Notes: generated by a model not told the origin, from the sequence alone. A stretch of 64,000 bases of DNA from Phaeobacter sp. A36a-5a (GCF_037911135.1 NZ_JBBLYU010000001.1:496001-560000); one strand, 5' to 3'; shown: positions 33,083 to 42,882, counted from the stretch's first letter. Translations and numbers: made by a program.

Positions 33083-33868
33083 ATGTCCATGTCTCAACCC
33101 TTGATCCGGATGCAGGGCATCGAGAAGCATTTTGGCAGCGTCATTGCGCTTGCCGGGGTTTCGGTCGATGTCTTTCCGGGCGAATGTCACTGCCTGCTTG
33201 GCGACAATGGCGCCGGGAAATCGACCTTTATCAAGACCATGTCCGGTGTGCATAAACCGACCAGAGGCGAGATCCTGTTTGAGGGTCAGCCACTTCATTT
33301 CGCGGATCCTCGTGACGCGATTGCCGCTGGAATCGCCACAGTACACCAGCATCTGGCGATGATCCCGCTGATGTCGGTCAGTCGCAACTTCTTCATGGGC
33401 AATGAGCCGATCCGCAAGATCGGCCCGCTGAAACTGTTTGACCATGAATATGCCAACCGGGTCACCATGGAAGAAATGCGCAAGATGGGCATCAACCTGC
33501 GCGGCCCGGATCAGGCGGTTGGAACCCTGTCGGGAGGGGAGCGTCAGACGGTTGCCATCGCCCGTGCGGTGCATTTCGGGGCCAAAGTGCTGATCCTGGA
33601 TGAACCGACCTCGGCACTTGGGGTGCGCCAGACAGCGAATGTTCTGGCCACCATCGACAAAGTCCGCAAGCAAGGTGTTGCGGTTGTCTTCATCACCCAT
33701 AACGTCCGCCACGCTATGGCCGTTGGTGATCGGTTTACCGTTCTCAATCGCGGGCAGACTCTCGGTACTGCAAAACGCGGCGAAATCACGCCAGAGGAAT
33801 TGCAGGATATGATGGCCGGCGGGCAAGAGCTGGCGACACTGGAGGGGAGCCTCGGCGGTACGGTCTGA
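33083..33868 (+). CDS. Sugar/inositol ABC transporter ATPase, single domain
   Basis: 261 residues with one complete nucleotide-binding domain: Walker [15 protein letters not shown], signature [18 protein letters not shown], Walker [16 protein letters not shown], switch histidine in VVFITHN. Many CUT2 ATPases (RbsA, XylG, MglA) carry two fused domains of about 500 residues; this one is a single domain, like FrcA, so it should act as a homodimer. Last gene of the importer operon, ended by a strong terminator at 33890-33925. Confidence 0.93.
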   Translation: MSMSQPLIRMQGIEKHFGSVIALAGVSVDVFPGECHCLLGDNGAGKSTFIKTMSGVHKPTRGEILFEGQPLHFADPRDAIAAGIATVHQHLAMIPLMSVSRNFFMGNEPIRKIGPLKLFDHEYANRVTMEEMRKMGINLRGPDQAVGTLSGGERQTVAIARAVHFGAKVLILDEPTSALGVRQTANVLATIDKVRKQGVAVVFITHNVRHAMAVGDRFTVLNRGQTLGTAKRGEITPEELQDMMAGGQELATLEGSLGGTV

Positions 33869-33889
33869 ACCAATGTCGGCTCAGAAGAT

Positions 33890-33925
33890 AACCACCCGCC
33901 GGGGCTTCTGCCCGGGCGGGTGGTT
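33890..33925. terminator. Strong bidirectional terminator between inositol and galactoside islands
   Basis: Perfect 11-bp stem AACCACCCGCC (33890-33900) with GGCGGGTGGTT (33915-33925), with a further GGGC/GCCC pairing in the loop. It separates the plus-strand importer from the minus-strand galactoside operon. Confidence 0.8.
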
Positions 33926-33931
33926 GTACGG

Positions 33932-35848
33932 TCAGTTGCCTCTTGCTCTGCGCAGAACGCCCGCAGGTGGCAGAGTGCCGACCTCGGTCTCTACCGCTTC
34001 AGCCAGATGATTGAACCAGAACTCTTCGGTCGCGGTCTGGCGCCGACGCACGCCCAGCGGCATCTTGCAGATGCGCAGCTTCGCACGTTTGCAAAGCATT
34101 GCGACAAGGTGATCCAGACCCGCCGCGTCCAGCCAGCCCGCGCAGTAGACTTTGTTTCCTGCGGCAACAGCCACGGGCTGACCGTTGGCCGTCTCGATCA
34201 GAGTCTCTCCCTGACCATCCAGTGTTTCCAGATAACCGGTGACGGCCCCGTCGACCTGCGCCAGCGGCAGCGGCATATCCGGTCGCAGGCTCTCGACTGC
34301 GGCAACGACAATATCTAGCCCGTCCAATGCTGGGGGCAGGGGGCTGGTCGGGATGTTGAAGTCCGCATCCCGCGCGCCTGTTCGCGGCCCATAGAGCACC
34401 TGAGCCGCCGCTGTTGCCAAGGCTGCGCGCAAATGGTCGGGGAGGTGCATCAGACCGGGTGCAAGGATCAGGGCGTATCCTGCAAAATCGGTCTGTGTCG
34501 AGGGAACAATGTCCACAGACAGGCCAGCCCGTCGCAGTGCACGGTAATGCGCCAGCACAAGGTCGAAATAGCTCAGACCCAGGCCATGTGGCTGCACCTG
34601 CCAGGCCCATTCGGCGTCATAGTCGAAGATCAGCGCCACGGGAGCTTGAGCCGGTGCCACCGCGCCCGCTGCGGCCAGTTCATCGGCAACCAGACGCGCC
34701 TCGGCGATGGCAGGGGCATCTTGCCTATCGGGACGCAGCAGACCGGCGTGAAGCTGTTCCTGCGCAAACGGCGCCTGGCGCCAGCGGAAATAGCAGACCG
34801 CCTCCGCACCATGGGCAAAGGCCTCCCAGGTCCAGAACCTGACCATGCCGGGCAGCGGTGCGGGATTGTAGGGTGCCCAGTTCACCGGTCCGGGTTGCTG
34901 TTCCATCACCCACCAGCGTCCGCGCCCGACGGCGCGATAGAGATCATGATGGAAGGCCTGAAAATCAGGGTCGCCCTGACGCGCGTAGCGGCGCTGGTCC
35001 TCGGGGTTGGCGCCCACTCGATCTTCGAGAAAGCCCAAAGGGTAGCTGTCCCAACTGGCAATGTCGAGATCCTCGCCAACCTTGTAGTGATCGAAATCGG
35101 TCACCCGCCCCATGTAGTTATGGGCAATCGGCGCATCGGAATGGGCACGCAGAATATCGACCTGATCGCGGTTGAAGCTCACCACCTGATCCGAAGAAAA
35201 CCGCCGGAAGGCCTGCACATGCGCCGGGTTCGGTTCGGTCACGGTCAGGTTGGGCAGGCCGATCTGATCAAAGCGATCATAGTTCATCGACCAGAAAACA
35301 TTGCCCCAGGCACTGTTCAACGCATGAATATCGCCGTCATAACGCGCCTCTAGCCAGCGGACAAAGGCGATCTGTGCCGCCGGGGAATAGCTGATTGTTG
35401 TGTCGTGGCAACCGTATTCATTGTCGGTCTGCCAGGCGGCGATACGGTCACCTGGGCCATAACGTTCCGCCATCAGGGAGACGATCCGCCGGGCTTCGGC
35501 GCGGTAGCCCTCGTGACTGAAACAATAGTGGCGGCGCGAGCCAAAACCGCGCGGTTTGCCGTCGACGTCCAGCGCAAACATATCGGGGTGGCGGTCCACC
35601 ATCCAGCGGGGTGGCGTAGCGGTGGGGGTGCCCAGCACCACCTTCAGTCCGGCCGACACCAGCACATCAATGGCGCGATCAAGCCAGCACAACTGCAGAT
35701 CGCCGGGGCTGGGTTCAATGCGCGACCATGAAAACTCGCCAATGCGAACCCAGGTGAGCCCGGCCGCAACCATGCGCGCGGCGTCCTCCTGCCAGATGTC
35801 TTCGGGCCAATGTTCGGGATAGTAGCAGGTGCCAAGTGTGCGCTGCAT
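33932..35848 (-). CDS. Beta-galactosidase, GH42 family
   Basis: 638 residues; starts MQRTLGTCYYPEHWPEDIWQEDAARMVAAGLTWVRIGEFSWSRIEPSPG, the GH42 TIM-barrel opening. Acid/base glutamate E144 is in WQTDNEYG and the nucleophile E316 in WWVMEQQPGPVNW. The trimerisation domain follows (about 390-580). No signal peptide, so it acts in the cytoplasm on beta-galactosides brought in by the operon's ABC importer. It is the last gene of the galactoside operon, eight bases after the lactonase gene. Confidence 0.93.
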   Translation of the reverse strand: MQRTLGTCYYPEHWPEDIWQEDAARMVAAGLTWVRIGEFSWSRIEPSPGDLQLCWLDRAIDVLVSAGLKVVLGTPTATPPRWMVDRHPDMFALDVDGKPRGFGSRRHYCFSHEGYRAEARRIVSLMAERYGPGDRIAAWQTDNEYGCHDTTISYSPAAQIAFVRWLEARYDGDIHALNSAWGNVFWSMNYDRFDQIGLPNLTVTEPNPAHVQAFRRFSSDQVVSFNRDQVDILRAHSDAPIAHNYMGRVTDFDHYKVGEDLDIASWDSYPLGFLEDRVGANPEDQRRYARQGDPDFQAFHHDLYRAVGRGRWWVMEQQPGPVNWAPYNPAPLPGMVRFWTWEAFAHGAEAVCYFRWRQAPFAQEQLHAGLLRPDRQDAPAIAEARLVADELAAAGAVAPAQAPVALIFDYDAEWAWQVQPHGLGLSYFDLVLAHYRALRRAGLSVDIVPSTQTDFAGYALILAPGLMHLPDHLRAALATAAAQVLYGPRTGARDADFNIPTSPLPPALDGLDIVVAAVESLRPDMPLPLAQVDGAVTGYLETLDGQGETLIETANGQPVAVAAGNKVYCAGWLDAAGLDHLVAMLCKRAKLRICKMPLGVRRRQTATEEFWFNHLAEAVETEVGTLPPAGVLRRARGN

Positions 35849-35856
35849 GGAGATCC

Positions 35857-36702
35857 TCAGAGAATGACGCGGTGTTCGCGCTGGCCTTTGGCCGTTGTTT
35901 GAATGCGATAGGTCCTACCTGCAGCCGCATCATTCAGCCCGTCTGCGGCGGTGGTAACGAACAGCTCTGACAAGGTGTCCCCGCCAAGCGAAGGGCAGGA
36001 GGCCTGGGAGGTTGGGATCGGATAGATCTCTGACAGCGCGCCGGTCGAGGTATAGACAGCGACACGGCCGGCCCCCCATTGGGCATTCCAAAAGCGGCCT
36101 TCGGCGTCGACAATCGCGCCGTCAGGGCCAAAATTCTGGTTGCTGAGGTCGAGGAAAACCGATGCCGCGCCAACCGGCCAGCCGTCTCTGTTCGCCAGAG
36201 GCTGGCGCATGATCTTGCCGGTCGTTGTATCGGTGAAATACGCGCAGGATTTGTCAGGGGCAAAACAGATGGCATTGGTGATGGTTTGCTGTGCGACCAG
36301 CTGGCGCAATTCGCCCCGATAGTAGCGGTAGATGGCGCCAAGGCCGGGTTCCGCTTTGTAGCCCATCGTGCCAATCCAGAACCCGCCCCAGGGATCTGCG
36401 CGCCCATCGTTGGAGCGGGTTAGCGGCTGATCGGCCTCCAGATCAATCAGATGCGTGCGAGTGCCGGTTTCGATGTCAAACCGCCATAGCGCACGGGCGC
36501 TGGCCATGATCAGGGTCTGATCATCGACCCAGCCCGCGGCGGAAACGCAGTCGTCAAACTGCCAGTGAATCTCCGTTTCTCCGGCAACGCTCAGCAGTTG
36601 TTTTTCAAGGATATCGAACCAGAACAACTGTTTGCGCGTCGGATGCCACAGCGGACCTTCCCCCAGCGTGCAGCGCGTTTCGCTGAAGACCTGAGCTGTC
36701 AT
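35857..36702 (-). CDS. SMP-30/gluconolactonase family lactonase, likely galactonolactonase
   Basis: 281 residues from the ATG at 36702 (MTAQVFSETRCTLGEGPLWHPTRKQLFWFDI), the typical SMP-30 start; an ATG at 36729 with GAGG upstream would add nine residues and overlap the aldolase gene. Six-bladed propeller with the metal sites GEGPLW, RSNDGRADPWGGFWIGTMGY and TNAICFAPDKSCAYFTDT. These enzymes open sugar lactones. In this operon the expected reaction is galactono-lactone to galactonate, after galactose dehydrogenase. Cytoplasmic. Confidence 0.88.
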   Translation of the reverse strand: MTAQVFSETRCTLGEGPLWHPTRKQLFWFDILEKQLLSVAGETEIHWQFDDCVSAAGWVDDQTLIMASARALWRFDIETGTRTHLIDLEADQPLTRSNDGRADPWGGFWIGTMGYKAEPGLGAIYRYYRGELRQLVAQQTITNAICFAPDKSCAYFTDTTTGKIMRQPLANRDGWPVGAASVFLDLSNQNFGPDGAIVDAEGRFWNAQWGAGRVAVYTSTGALSEIYPIPTSQASCPSLGGDTLSELFVTTAADGLNDAAAGRTYRIQTTAKGQREHRVIL

Positions 36703-36718
36703 GGGATGGAGCGCCGGA

Positions 36719-37330
36719 TCACGTGCCATCGAAGGCCTCGTCGTAGGCCGCGACGGTTTCTGCAGCGAGGAGGGCGACATCTTCGACAGAGCGGCCGGGT
36801 TTGTAGAGAGAGGACCCCATGCCAAAACCGGTGATGCCTGCCCTGTGCCAATCGGCAAATTCCGCAGGCCCGACACCGCCTACCGCGTAGGTTTCAGCAT
36901 CAGCGGGCAGGACCGCTTTCAGCGCCGAAAAACCGTCCAGTCCCAGTTTGAAGGCAGGGAAGAACTTCAGACCATCAGCACCGGCTCGGAGAGCCGAAAA
37001 ACACTCTGACGCGGTGAAGACACCCGGATAGGACAACATGCCTGCGGCTTTGGTTGCACGGATCACATCCGGGTTGCAGTCTGGCGAAACCACCATCTGC
37101 GCCCCAATGGCCGCGAGTTGAGCCACTGCGCCGGTGTTGAGCACCGTTCCAGCGCCGACTGTGGCGCGCCCCTTTGCCTGATCCAGCATGACGGCGATGC
37201 TGTCATAAGGCTGGGGAGAGTTCAGCGGCACTTCGATCTTGGTGATACCTGCATCCATCAGGGCATCGGTCATGGCGCGCGCCTCTTTGGGACGCAGACC
37301 GCGCAGGATGGCGATGATGTTACGGCTCAT
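36719..37330 (-). CDS. dgoA: 2-dehydro-3-deoxy-6-phosphogalactonate aldolase
   Basis: 203 residues, KDPG/KDPGal aldolase family. The N-terminal IIAILRGLRPKEA, the glutamate in KIEVPLNSPQPYDS (E33, whose NSP context is that of DgoA rather than KDPG aldolase Eda), and Schiff-base lysine K122 in GLKFFPAFKLG are all present. It splits KDPGal into pyruvate and glyceraldehyde-3-phosphate, the last De Ley-Doudoroff step. Start overlaps the dgoK stop (ATGA). Confidence 0.93.
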   Translation of the reverse strand: MSRNIIAILRGLRPKEARAMTDALMDAGITKIEVPLNSPQPYDSIAVMLDQAKGRATVGAGTVLNTGAVAQLAAIGAQMVVSPDCNPDVIRATKAAGMLSYPGVFTASECFSALRAGADGLKFFPAFKLGLDGFSALKAVLPADAETYAVGGVGPAEFADWHRAGITGFGMGSSLYKPGRSVEDVALLAAETVAAYDEAFDGT

Positions 37331-38304
37331 TCGGTTTGACCTTTTTGCAGTTGGTCATATGCGGCGCATAGGCCCGCGAGTGTCAGGGATTCGGCGTCAA
37401 CGCGACGGGGCTTGCACCCCAGCGCGGACAGGGCTGTTTCATAGCAGCGGGCCAGCGCATCTGTGCCGAGTATGGTGACGGATTGGTGAGACCAGTAGCC
37501 CCGGGTCGCGGCAAGCTCCGCACCGATCAAAAGCCCTGACAGGCGCGCTCTTCCGGTCTCCGCGTTCTGCCCGGACAACAGCGCATCCGCACGGATACGA
37601 AACAGCTGTGCCGAGATCGCAGCCGGCGAGGAGAGCGCCTTGGCCACGGCCTGTTTGAACGCCTTTTCGTCCCAGCCATCCTCAGAGACGCAGTGTCGAA
37701 GTACGGATTGGCCTTGCAGCAGTGCGAACATCTCGCCGGTCATGAAGGTCGAGAAGCTGGTGACCTGGCCCCGATCCAGTTTGACCCATTTGCTATGGGT
37801 GCCGGGCAGGCAAATGACCTGAGGCCCGGTCTGATTGCTGTCTTGTGCGAGGTACCCCGCAATCTGGGTTTCTTCCCCGCGCATCACATCCGCCGGATCG
37901 GTTGTCTTGATCCCGGGCAGCAGGTAAACGGTCAGGCGTTTGTCCTGTATCAGCGGTCGGGTCGCCTCGGCTATTCCCGGCGGGGGGCAGGGCGCGGTGG
38001 CATAAGGGGCCTCGGCCCAGCCCTGACGCGAACCTGCCATTCCGCAACAGATGACCGGGACCGCCCGGACATCGCTGTTGCTGCCGGGCGCCAGACGATC
38101 GCCAAGCAGGCCCAGCAGTGTCGGTTCATAGTCCTGCGGGCCAAGCCGCGACATGCCGCGGTCAGAGGTGATGCGGTCGAGGACCTGATTACTGTTGTCC
38201 ATCACCCACAGCCGCAGCTGGCTCGTCCCCCAGTCAGCCGCAATCCATGCAGGCGTCGGGCCAGCTGGCATCATGTCAAAGGAACGGTTGGGATCGGCCG
38301 TCAT
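37327..38304 (-). CDS. dgoK: 2-dehydro-3-deoxygalactonokinase
   Basis: 325 residues from the ATG at 38304, which overlaps the SDR stop (ATGA); the longer upstream frame lies inside that gene. DgoK family, ASKHA fold: WIAADWGTSQLRLWVMDN (phosphate 1 loop), ICCGMAGSRQGWAEAPYATAPCP, ICLPGTHSKWVKLDRGQVTSFSTFMTGEMFALL. It phosphorylates 2-dehydro-3-deoxygalactonate. Cytoplasmic, coupled to dgoA. Confidence 0.93.
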   Translation of the reverse strand: MTADPNRSFDMMPAGPTPAWIAADWGTSQLRLWVMDNSNQVLDRITSDRGMSRLGPQDYEPTLLGLLGDRLAPGSNSDVRAVPVICCGMAGSRQGWAEAPYATAPCPPPGIAEATRPLIQDKRLTVYLLPGIKTTDPADVMRGEETQIAGYLAQDSNQTGPQVICLPGTHSKWVKLDRGQVTSFSTFMTGEMFALLQGQSVLRHCVSEDGWDEKAFKQAVAKALSSPAAISAQLFRIRADALLSGQNAETGRARLSGLLIGAELAATRGYWSHQSVTILGTDALARCYETALSALGCKPRRVDAESLTLAGLCAAYDQLQKGQTE

Positions 38305-39071
38305 CCTGTCACCACAACCCCGCCATCCACCACCAGCGTCTGTCCTGTGATCATGCGGCTTGTTGCCGAGGCCAGAAAAAGCGTGGAGCCGACGATATCC
38401 TGAGGGGCGAGATGATCCTTCAGGCATTGGCGATCGAGATGGGCGGCAAGCGCCTCGGGGGTGGCCCATTTATCAAGCTGCTTGTCGGTCAGCACCCACC
38501 CGGGCGCCAGCGCATTCACCCGCACGTGATCCGGCCCGAACTCGCGGGCAAGGCTGCGGGTCATGCCATTGATGCCTGCATTTGCAGTCGTATAGGCGGG
38601 GTAGCCGCTGTTGCCCATCATATAGCTGATGGAGGTGAAGTTCACGATTGACCCGCCACCGGCGGCCTGCATCCTTGGCAGCACAGCCTGACAGGCAAAG
38701 AAATAGGCCTTGAGATTGATCGCCTGTGCCCAGTCCCAAAACTCTTCGTCCACATCCAGCGTGGCGTGGCGCTGATCGTTGGCGGCGTTGTTCACCAGCG
38801 TGGTGATCGGGCCATGTGCCTCTGCCGCCTGCTCAATCGCGGATTTCAGCGCCGGGATATCGGTGATGTCGCATTGGATGAACAAGGGGCGGTTGCCGGT
38901 CTCGGCTTCCATCCGTTGAACAAATGCGGAGGCATCGGAGCGTCCGACAAAGGCGACCTTGGCTCCCTGACGCAGAAACCCCTCGCTCAGCGCGGCCCCA
39001 ATGCCGGAACCGCCGCCGGTGATGAAAACCGATGTGCCCTTCAGGTCCGGAAAGATTGCAGTATCGCTCAT
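38301..39071 (-). CDS. SDR-family sugar dehydrogenase (galactose 1-dehydrogenase position), Asn at the catalytic Lys site
   Basis: 256 residues. Classical short-chain dehydrogenase: TGGGSGIG cofactor loop (18-25), NNAAN (94-98), catalytic Ser near S147 and Tyr Y160 in PAYTTANAG. The expected YxxxK lysine is Asn (N164, codon AAT), one base from Lys. The C-terminus ITGQTLVVDGGVVVTG is normal. By position it should oxidise galactose to galactonolactone with NAD(P)+. The missing lysine is unusual: either a natural variation in this subfamily or an inactive or altered enzyme. Start shares TGATG with the dehydratase stop. Confidence 0.85.
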   Translation of the reverse strand: MSDTAIFPDLKGTSVFITGGGSGIGAALSEGFLRQGAKVAFVGRSDASAFVQRMEAETGNRPLFIQCDITDIPALKSAIEQAAEAHGPITTLVNNAANDQRHATLDVDEEFWDWAQAINLKAYFFACQAVLPRMQAAGGGSIVNFTSISYMMGNSGYPAYTTANAGINGMTRSLAREFGPDHVRVNALAPGWVLTDKQLDKWATPEALAAHLDRQCLKDHLAPQDIVGSTLFLASATSRMITGQTLVVDGGVVVTG

Positions 39072-40786
39072 CAGTGGCTCTCCCGTGTGACGGGGCGGGT
39101 GTCTTTGCCCACGAGAAAATCAAGATCAGCGCCTTTTTCAGCCTGAAGGACGCTGTCGACATAGAGTTTTGCATAGCCGCGCGTGTAATGCGGCGGCTCT
39201 GGTCGCCAGGCTTCCCGGCGCGCGGTCAGCTCTTCCTCCGAAACCAGAAGGTCAAGCGTGCCGTTCTTTGCACTGACCCGGATCCGGTCGCCGGTCTGGA
39301 CCAGACCAAGGGGACCACCAGCCTGCGATTCTGGCGAGACATGCAGGATCACGGTGCCAAATGCCGTGCCGGACATGCGACCATCGGAAATGCGGATCAT
39401 ATCGCGTACCCCGTCGCGCACCAGTTTGCGCGGGATCGGCATGTTGCCGACCTCCGGCATACCCGGATAGCCCTTGGGACCGACGCCTTTCAGCACCAGG
39501 ATACTGTCCTTGGTCACCGGCAGATCGTCCCGGTCGATGTTGGCCTTCATCTCTTCGATGGTCTCGAAAACATGGGCGACACCTTCGTGCTCCAGCAAAT
39601 GGTCGGTCGCGGCTGAGGGTTTGACGATGGCGCCATTGGGGGCGAGGTTGCCGCGCAGGACACGCAGGCCCGCGGCCGGTTTGACTGGGGTGTCAAAGGT
39701 CTTGATGACATCATCGTTGAAACATGCGGCGCCCTCGGCATAGGCTGTGATGTCGCCTCCCAGAACGGTGGTGTTGCTGCGCAGGTGCCCATTATCGGCA
39801 AGTTGCTTCAGCACAACAGGCATGCCGCCCGCATAGCAGAAATCTTCCATCAGGTATTTGCCAGAGGGCATGCAGTTCACCAAGAGCGGGATGTCGCTCC
39901 CCAGACCAAAATCATCCAGGGTCAGCTCTACCCCGACACGGCCAGCCAGTGCCAGAAGATGGACAACCGCATTGGTCGAGCCGCCAACCGCTGCATTGGC
40001 CATGATCGCGTTGATGAACGCATCGCGGGTCAGAATGTCGGAGGGTTTGAGATCTTCCTCCACCATTTCGACAATCCGCTTTCCGGTGAGATGCGCCAGC
40101 GCCATGCGGCGGGCGTCCACTGCTGGCAGGGCGGCATTCGTCGGCAGGCTCATCCCCATCGCTTCGACGAGGGACGCCATAGTGGAGGCCGTACCCATGG
40201 TCATGCACACGCCCTTGGATCGGCTCATCCCGGATTCAGCCGCCATGAAGTCCTGCAAGGTCATCTCACCCGCGCGCACCGCTTCGGAGAATTTCCAGAC
40301 GTCTGTGCCGGAACCGATATCCTTTCCCTGCCATTTGCCGTTCAGCATTGGGCCCGAGCTGACCACGATGGCAGGCAGATCGACCGAGGCCGCTCCCATC
40401 AGCTGGCCCGGTGTGGTCTTGTCACAACCGCCAAGCAGGACAACGCCGTCAATCCCATAGGCCCGGATCGACTCTTCCACATCCATGGCCAGAAGGTTGC
40501 GGAACAGCATCGCCGTCGGCTTCATCTGGGTCTCGCCCAGCGACATGACCGGGAACTCAACCGGGAAGCCGCCAGCCTCCCAGACCCCGCGCTTCACCCC
40601 CTCGGCGAGATCGCGAAGACCGGAGTTGCAGGGCGTCAGTTCGGACCAGGTATTGCAGATCCCGATGATTGGTCGGCCGTCAAAGGCATGATCGGGAAAG
40701 CCCTGATTTTTCATCCAGCTGCGGTGGATAAATCCGTCTTTGTCCAGTTTGCCGTACCAGGCGCGATTTCGTCTGTCTTTGGTCAT
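39071..40786 (-). CDS. IlvD/Edd family dehydratase, likely galactonate/arabinonate dehydratase
   Basis: 571 residues. Fe-S cluster cysteines appear in GICNTWSELTPCN, VVLLGGCDKTTPGQLMGAAS and RSKGVCMTMGTASTMASLVEAMGM; the C-terminal part has ISDGRMSGTAFGTVILHVSPE. The sequence is of the sugar-acid dehydratase branch (L-arabinonate/D-xylonate/galactonate type), not IlvD itself. In this operon the reaction should be D-galactonate to 2-dehydro-3-deoxygalactonate, filling the step before dgoK. L-arabinonate may be a second substrate. Overlaps the alpha-galactosidase gene (ATGA). Confidence 0.88.
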   Translation of the reverse strand: MTKDRRNRAWYGKLDKDGFIHRSWMKNQGFPDHAFDGRPIIGICNTWSELTPCNSGLRDLAEGVKRGVWEAGGFPVEFPVMSLGETQMKPTAMLFRNLLAMDVEESIRAYGIDGVVLLGGCDKTTPGQLMGAASVDLPAIVVSSGPMLNGKWQGKDIGSGTDVWKFSEAVRAGEMTLQDFMAAESGMSRSKGVCMTMGTASTMASLVEAMGMSLPTNAALPAVDARRMALAHLTGKRIVEMVEEDLKPSDILTRDAFINAIMANAAVGGSTNAVVHLLALAGRVGVELTLDDFGLGSDIPLLVNCMPSGKYLMEDFCYAGGMPVVLKQLADNGHLRSNTTVLGGDITAYAEGAACFNDDVIKTFDTPVKPAAGLRVLRGNLAPNGAIVKPSAATDHLLEHEGVAHVFETIEEMKANIDRDDLPVTKDSILVLKGVGPKGYPGMPEVGNMPIPRKLVRDGVRDMIRISDGRMSGTAFGTVILHVSPESQAGGPLGLVQTGDRIRVSAKNGTLDLLVSEEELTARREAWRPEPPHYTRGYAKLYVDSVLQAEKGADLDFLVGKDTRPVTRESH

Positions 40787-42882
40787 AGGCGTGTTCCTTC
40801 AATCACCCAGATCGACTGTGGGAATGTCCAGGGCAGGGTGATCCCTTGGTGCATCAGATATTGGCCGCTAAGGGGGGCAGTGCCGGTTTTCAAAAGAGGT
40901 GAACCGCGTGACAGGCCGGGGGCATCCTCGCGGTTCAGCAGGCTGATTTCATATAGTGTATCCGGCTCTAGCCCGGTCAGGCGAAGCGGGCGGGGCAGGA
41001 TCTGTGCGCTGGCCTCACAAACCCCGGCAAAGACGACAAACCTACTGCCATCCTCTGCGCGCTGTAGCTCTGCGATTACCGCCGGATCGTCACTGTCGAG
41101 CCGCAGAATATCGGCCCGCTGCATCCAGTGGCGGTTGTCTTTCCACCAGGAAGTTACCTTGCGGAGGATGTCTGCCTCTTCCTCGGTCAGCTCGCACGGG
41201 TCCATTTCAAACCCCATGTGGCGCTGCGCCGCGACCCAGGCGCGCAGGCGGATGTCTGTCACCCGGCCAGAGGTGTGGCATTTTCGGGGACCTACGTGGC
41301 TGCCGGTGACCACCATCGGCAGGAAAAGCGCCGCTTCATGCTGGATCCGCAGCCGTTCCAGCGGATCGTTGCTGTCCGAAAGCCAGACGCGATGGGTGCG
41401 CGATAGGATCCCAAAGTCTATACGCCCGCCACCCGAGGAGCAGCTCTCGAATTCCACCTTGGGGAAGTCTGCCCGCAGGCGGTCAAAGAGCGCATAGGCT
41501 GCCTCGGCCTGGGCGCTGTCCGGCTCGGGCAGGACACGGTTGTGGTCCCATTTCACATAGTCGATCGGGTGATCTGCCAGAACCGCTGCAATGCGGTCGT
41601 AGAGATAGGCCTGTACCTCCGGCAGGGCGATATTCAGTACCATTTGCTGGCGACCAAGCACCTGATCCAAGTCGCCCAGAACCCAGTCGGGATGGGCGCG
41701 GAACAGATCGCTTTCAGGATTGATCATTTCCGGTTCAAACCAGATGCCAAATGCCATGCCTTCGGCGTGGACATGGTCGATCAGTGGCATCAGCCCATCG
41801 GGGTATTTGCGCCTGTCGATCGTCCAGTCGCCGAGGGATGTGGTATCGTCATCACGTTTGCCGAACCATCCATCGTCCAGCACGAAACGTTCCGCGCCAA
41901 GGTCGGCCGCACGGGTTGCGATCTCGCAGAGCATGGCGTGATCGTGCTCGAAATAGACCGCTTCCCAGCAGTTGTAATGCACCGGACGCGCGCTCACAGG
42001 CTCAGGTGGTCGCAGGATCTCATCGCGCAGGTGGCGTTGGAAGGTGACAGCGCAGCCATTGATCCCCCGATCCGAGAACACCGCATAGAGTGGCGCGGTC
42101 TCAAAACGCGTGCCGGATGTGCGGCGGCTGCCGGTGGCGTGTCCCCACTGGATTTGGCGACGCCCGTCGGGGAGTTCCTCTGCCAGCATTCTATGGCCCC
42201 CCGACCAGCCGTAGTGGAAGGCATAGGCGGATCCTTGGCTGTTCGTGGCACCACTGCAGGGCACAATCAGACCGGGGAAATGCTCATGCCCGGTGCGCCC
42301 TGTGGGGTTGTCCCTTAGCCGCGCGCCTGCGCTCCAGGCGGTGCGGCTGGTCTGAAATTCACCGATCCAGCGGCCATGGAAGTCGATCATCTCATGACTG
42401 TTCTGAGGTGCCGGAAAGACCGGAGCGGAGAGCCAGTTCACGCTGACGGGCTGCTCCGAGGTGAGAGCGGCCTGCGCAGTGATCATGCTGGTTGCGGGCG
42501 TCAGCTCAAACTGTGCCTGATAGTGCAGGCCATTATTGGCATCGCGATAGTGGAGTGTGAGGGTCCGAGTGCCTTCCTCCGCCCGCTCGAAGGTGAAGCG
42601 TGGCAGCAGTGCCTTGCCCGCGCCATCCGTCAGCGACAGACCGGGCTGGCCGGGGAAGGTGCGGCGTGCCTCGGGGCAGATCGACAGCGGCGGCACCTGA
42701 TCCAGCATCCCCCCCGTCACATCCATGCGCGAGGCGGCGGCGAGCATGTCCAGATCGGTTCCATCGGGCAGCCGCGGTCCCCAGTAGATGACCTCTGCCA
42801 GATCGGTGCCACGGGCGGCGAGGATCAGGCTTTGGCACTGATCCTGAAGCGCCCAGCAGCGGATGTCTCTCACCGTGCTCAC
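40783..42882 (-). CDS. Alpha-galactosidase, GH36 family
   Basis: 699 residues, full GH36 length: N-terminal beta domain, then TIM barrel with RFVLDDGWFGKRDDDTTSLGDW, GIWFEPEMINPESDLFRAHPDW, the nucleophile D446 in YVKWDHNR and the acid/base aspartate within the SDSND motif (502-507). No signal peptide, so it acts in the cytoplasm on alpha-galactosides such as melibiose, raffinose or algal galactosylglycerol after import. Overlaps the upstream permease gene by ATGA and the downstream dehydratase by ATGA. Confidence 0.94.
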   Translation of the reverse strand: MSTVRDIRCWALQDQCQSLILAARGTDLAEVIYWGPRLPDGTDLDMLAAASRMDVTGGMLDQVPPLSICPEARRTFPGQPGLSLTDGAGKALLPRFTFERAEEGTRTLTLHYRDANNGLHYQAQFELTPATSMITAQAALTSEQPVSVNWLSAPVFPAPQNSHEMIDFHGRWIGEFQTSRTAWSAGARLRDNPTGRTGHEHFPGLIVPCSGATNSQGSAYAFHYGWSGGHRMLAEELPDGRRQIQWGHATGSRRTSGTRFETAPLYAVFSDRGINGCAVTFQRHLRDEILRPPEPVSARPVHYNCWEAVYFEHDHAMLCEIATRAADLGAERFVLDDGWFGKRDDDTTSLGDWTIDRRKYPDGLMPLIDHVHAEGMAFGIWFEPEMINPESDLFRAHPDWVLGDLDQVLGRQQMVLNIALPEVQAYLYDRIAAVLADHPIDYVKWDHNRVLPEPDSAQAEAAYALFDRLRADFPKVEFESCSSGGGRIDFGILSRTHRVWLSDSNDPLERLRIQHEAALFLPMVVTGSHVGPRKCHTSGRVTDIRLRAWVAAQRHMGFEMDPCELTEEEADILRKVTSWWKDNRHWMQRADILRLDSDDPAVIAELQRAEDGSRFVVFAGVCEASAQILPRPLRLTGLEPDTLYEISLLNREDAPGLSRGSPLLKTGTAPLSGQYLMHQGITLPWTFPQSIWVIEGTRL

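Noticed and set aside
31798-33090. A 430-codon open frame on the minus strand
   Set aside because: Antisense of the ABC permease; low-complexity polar sequence typical of a GC-rich shadow frame.
39785-41497. A 570-codon plus-strand open frame
   Set aside because: Lies opposite the dehydratase and the GH36 gene, crosses their border, and has no domain signature.
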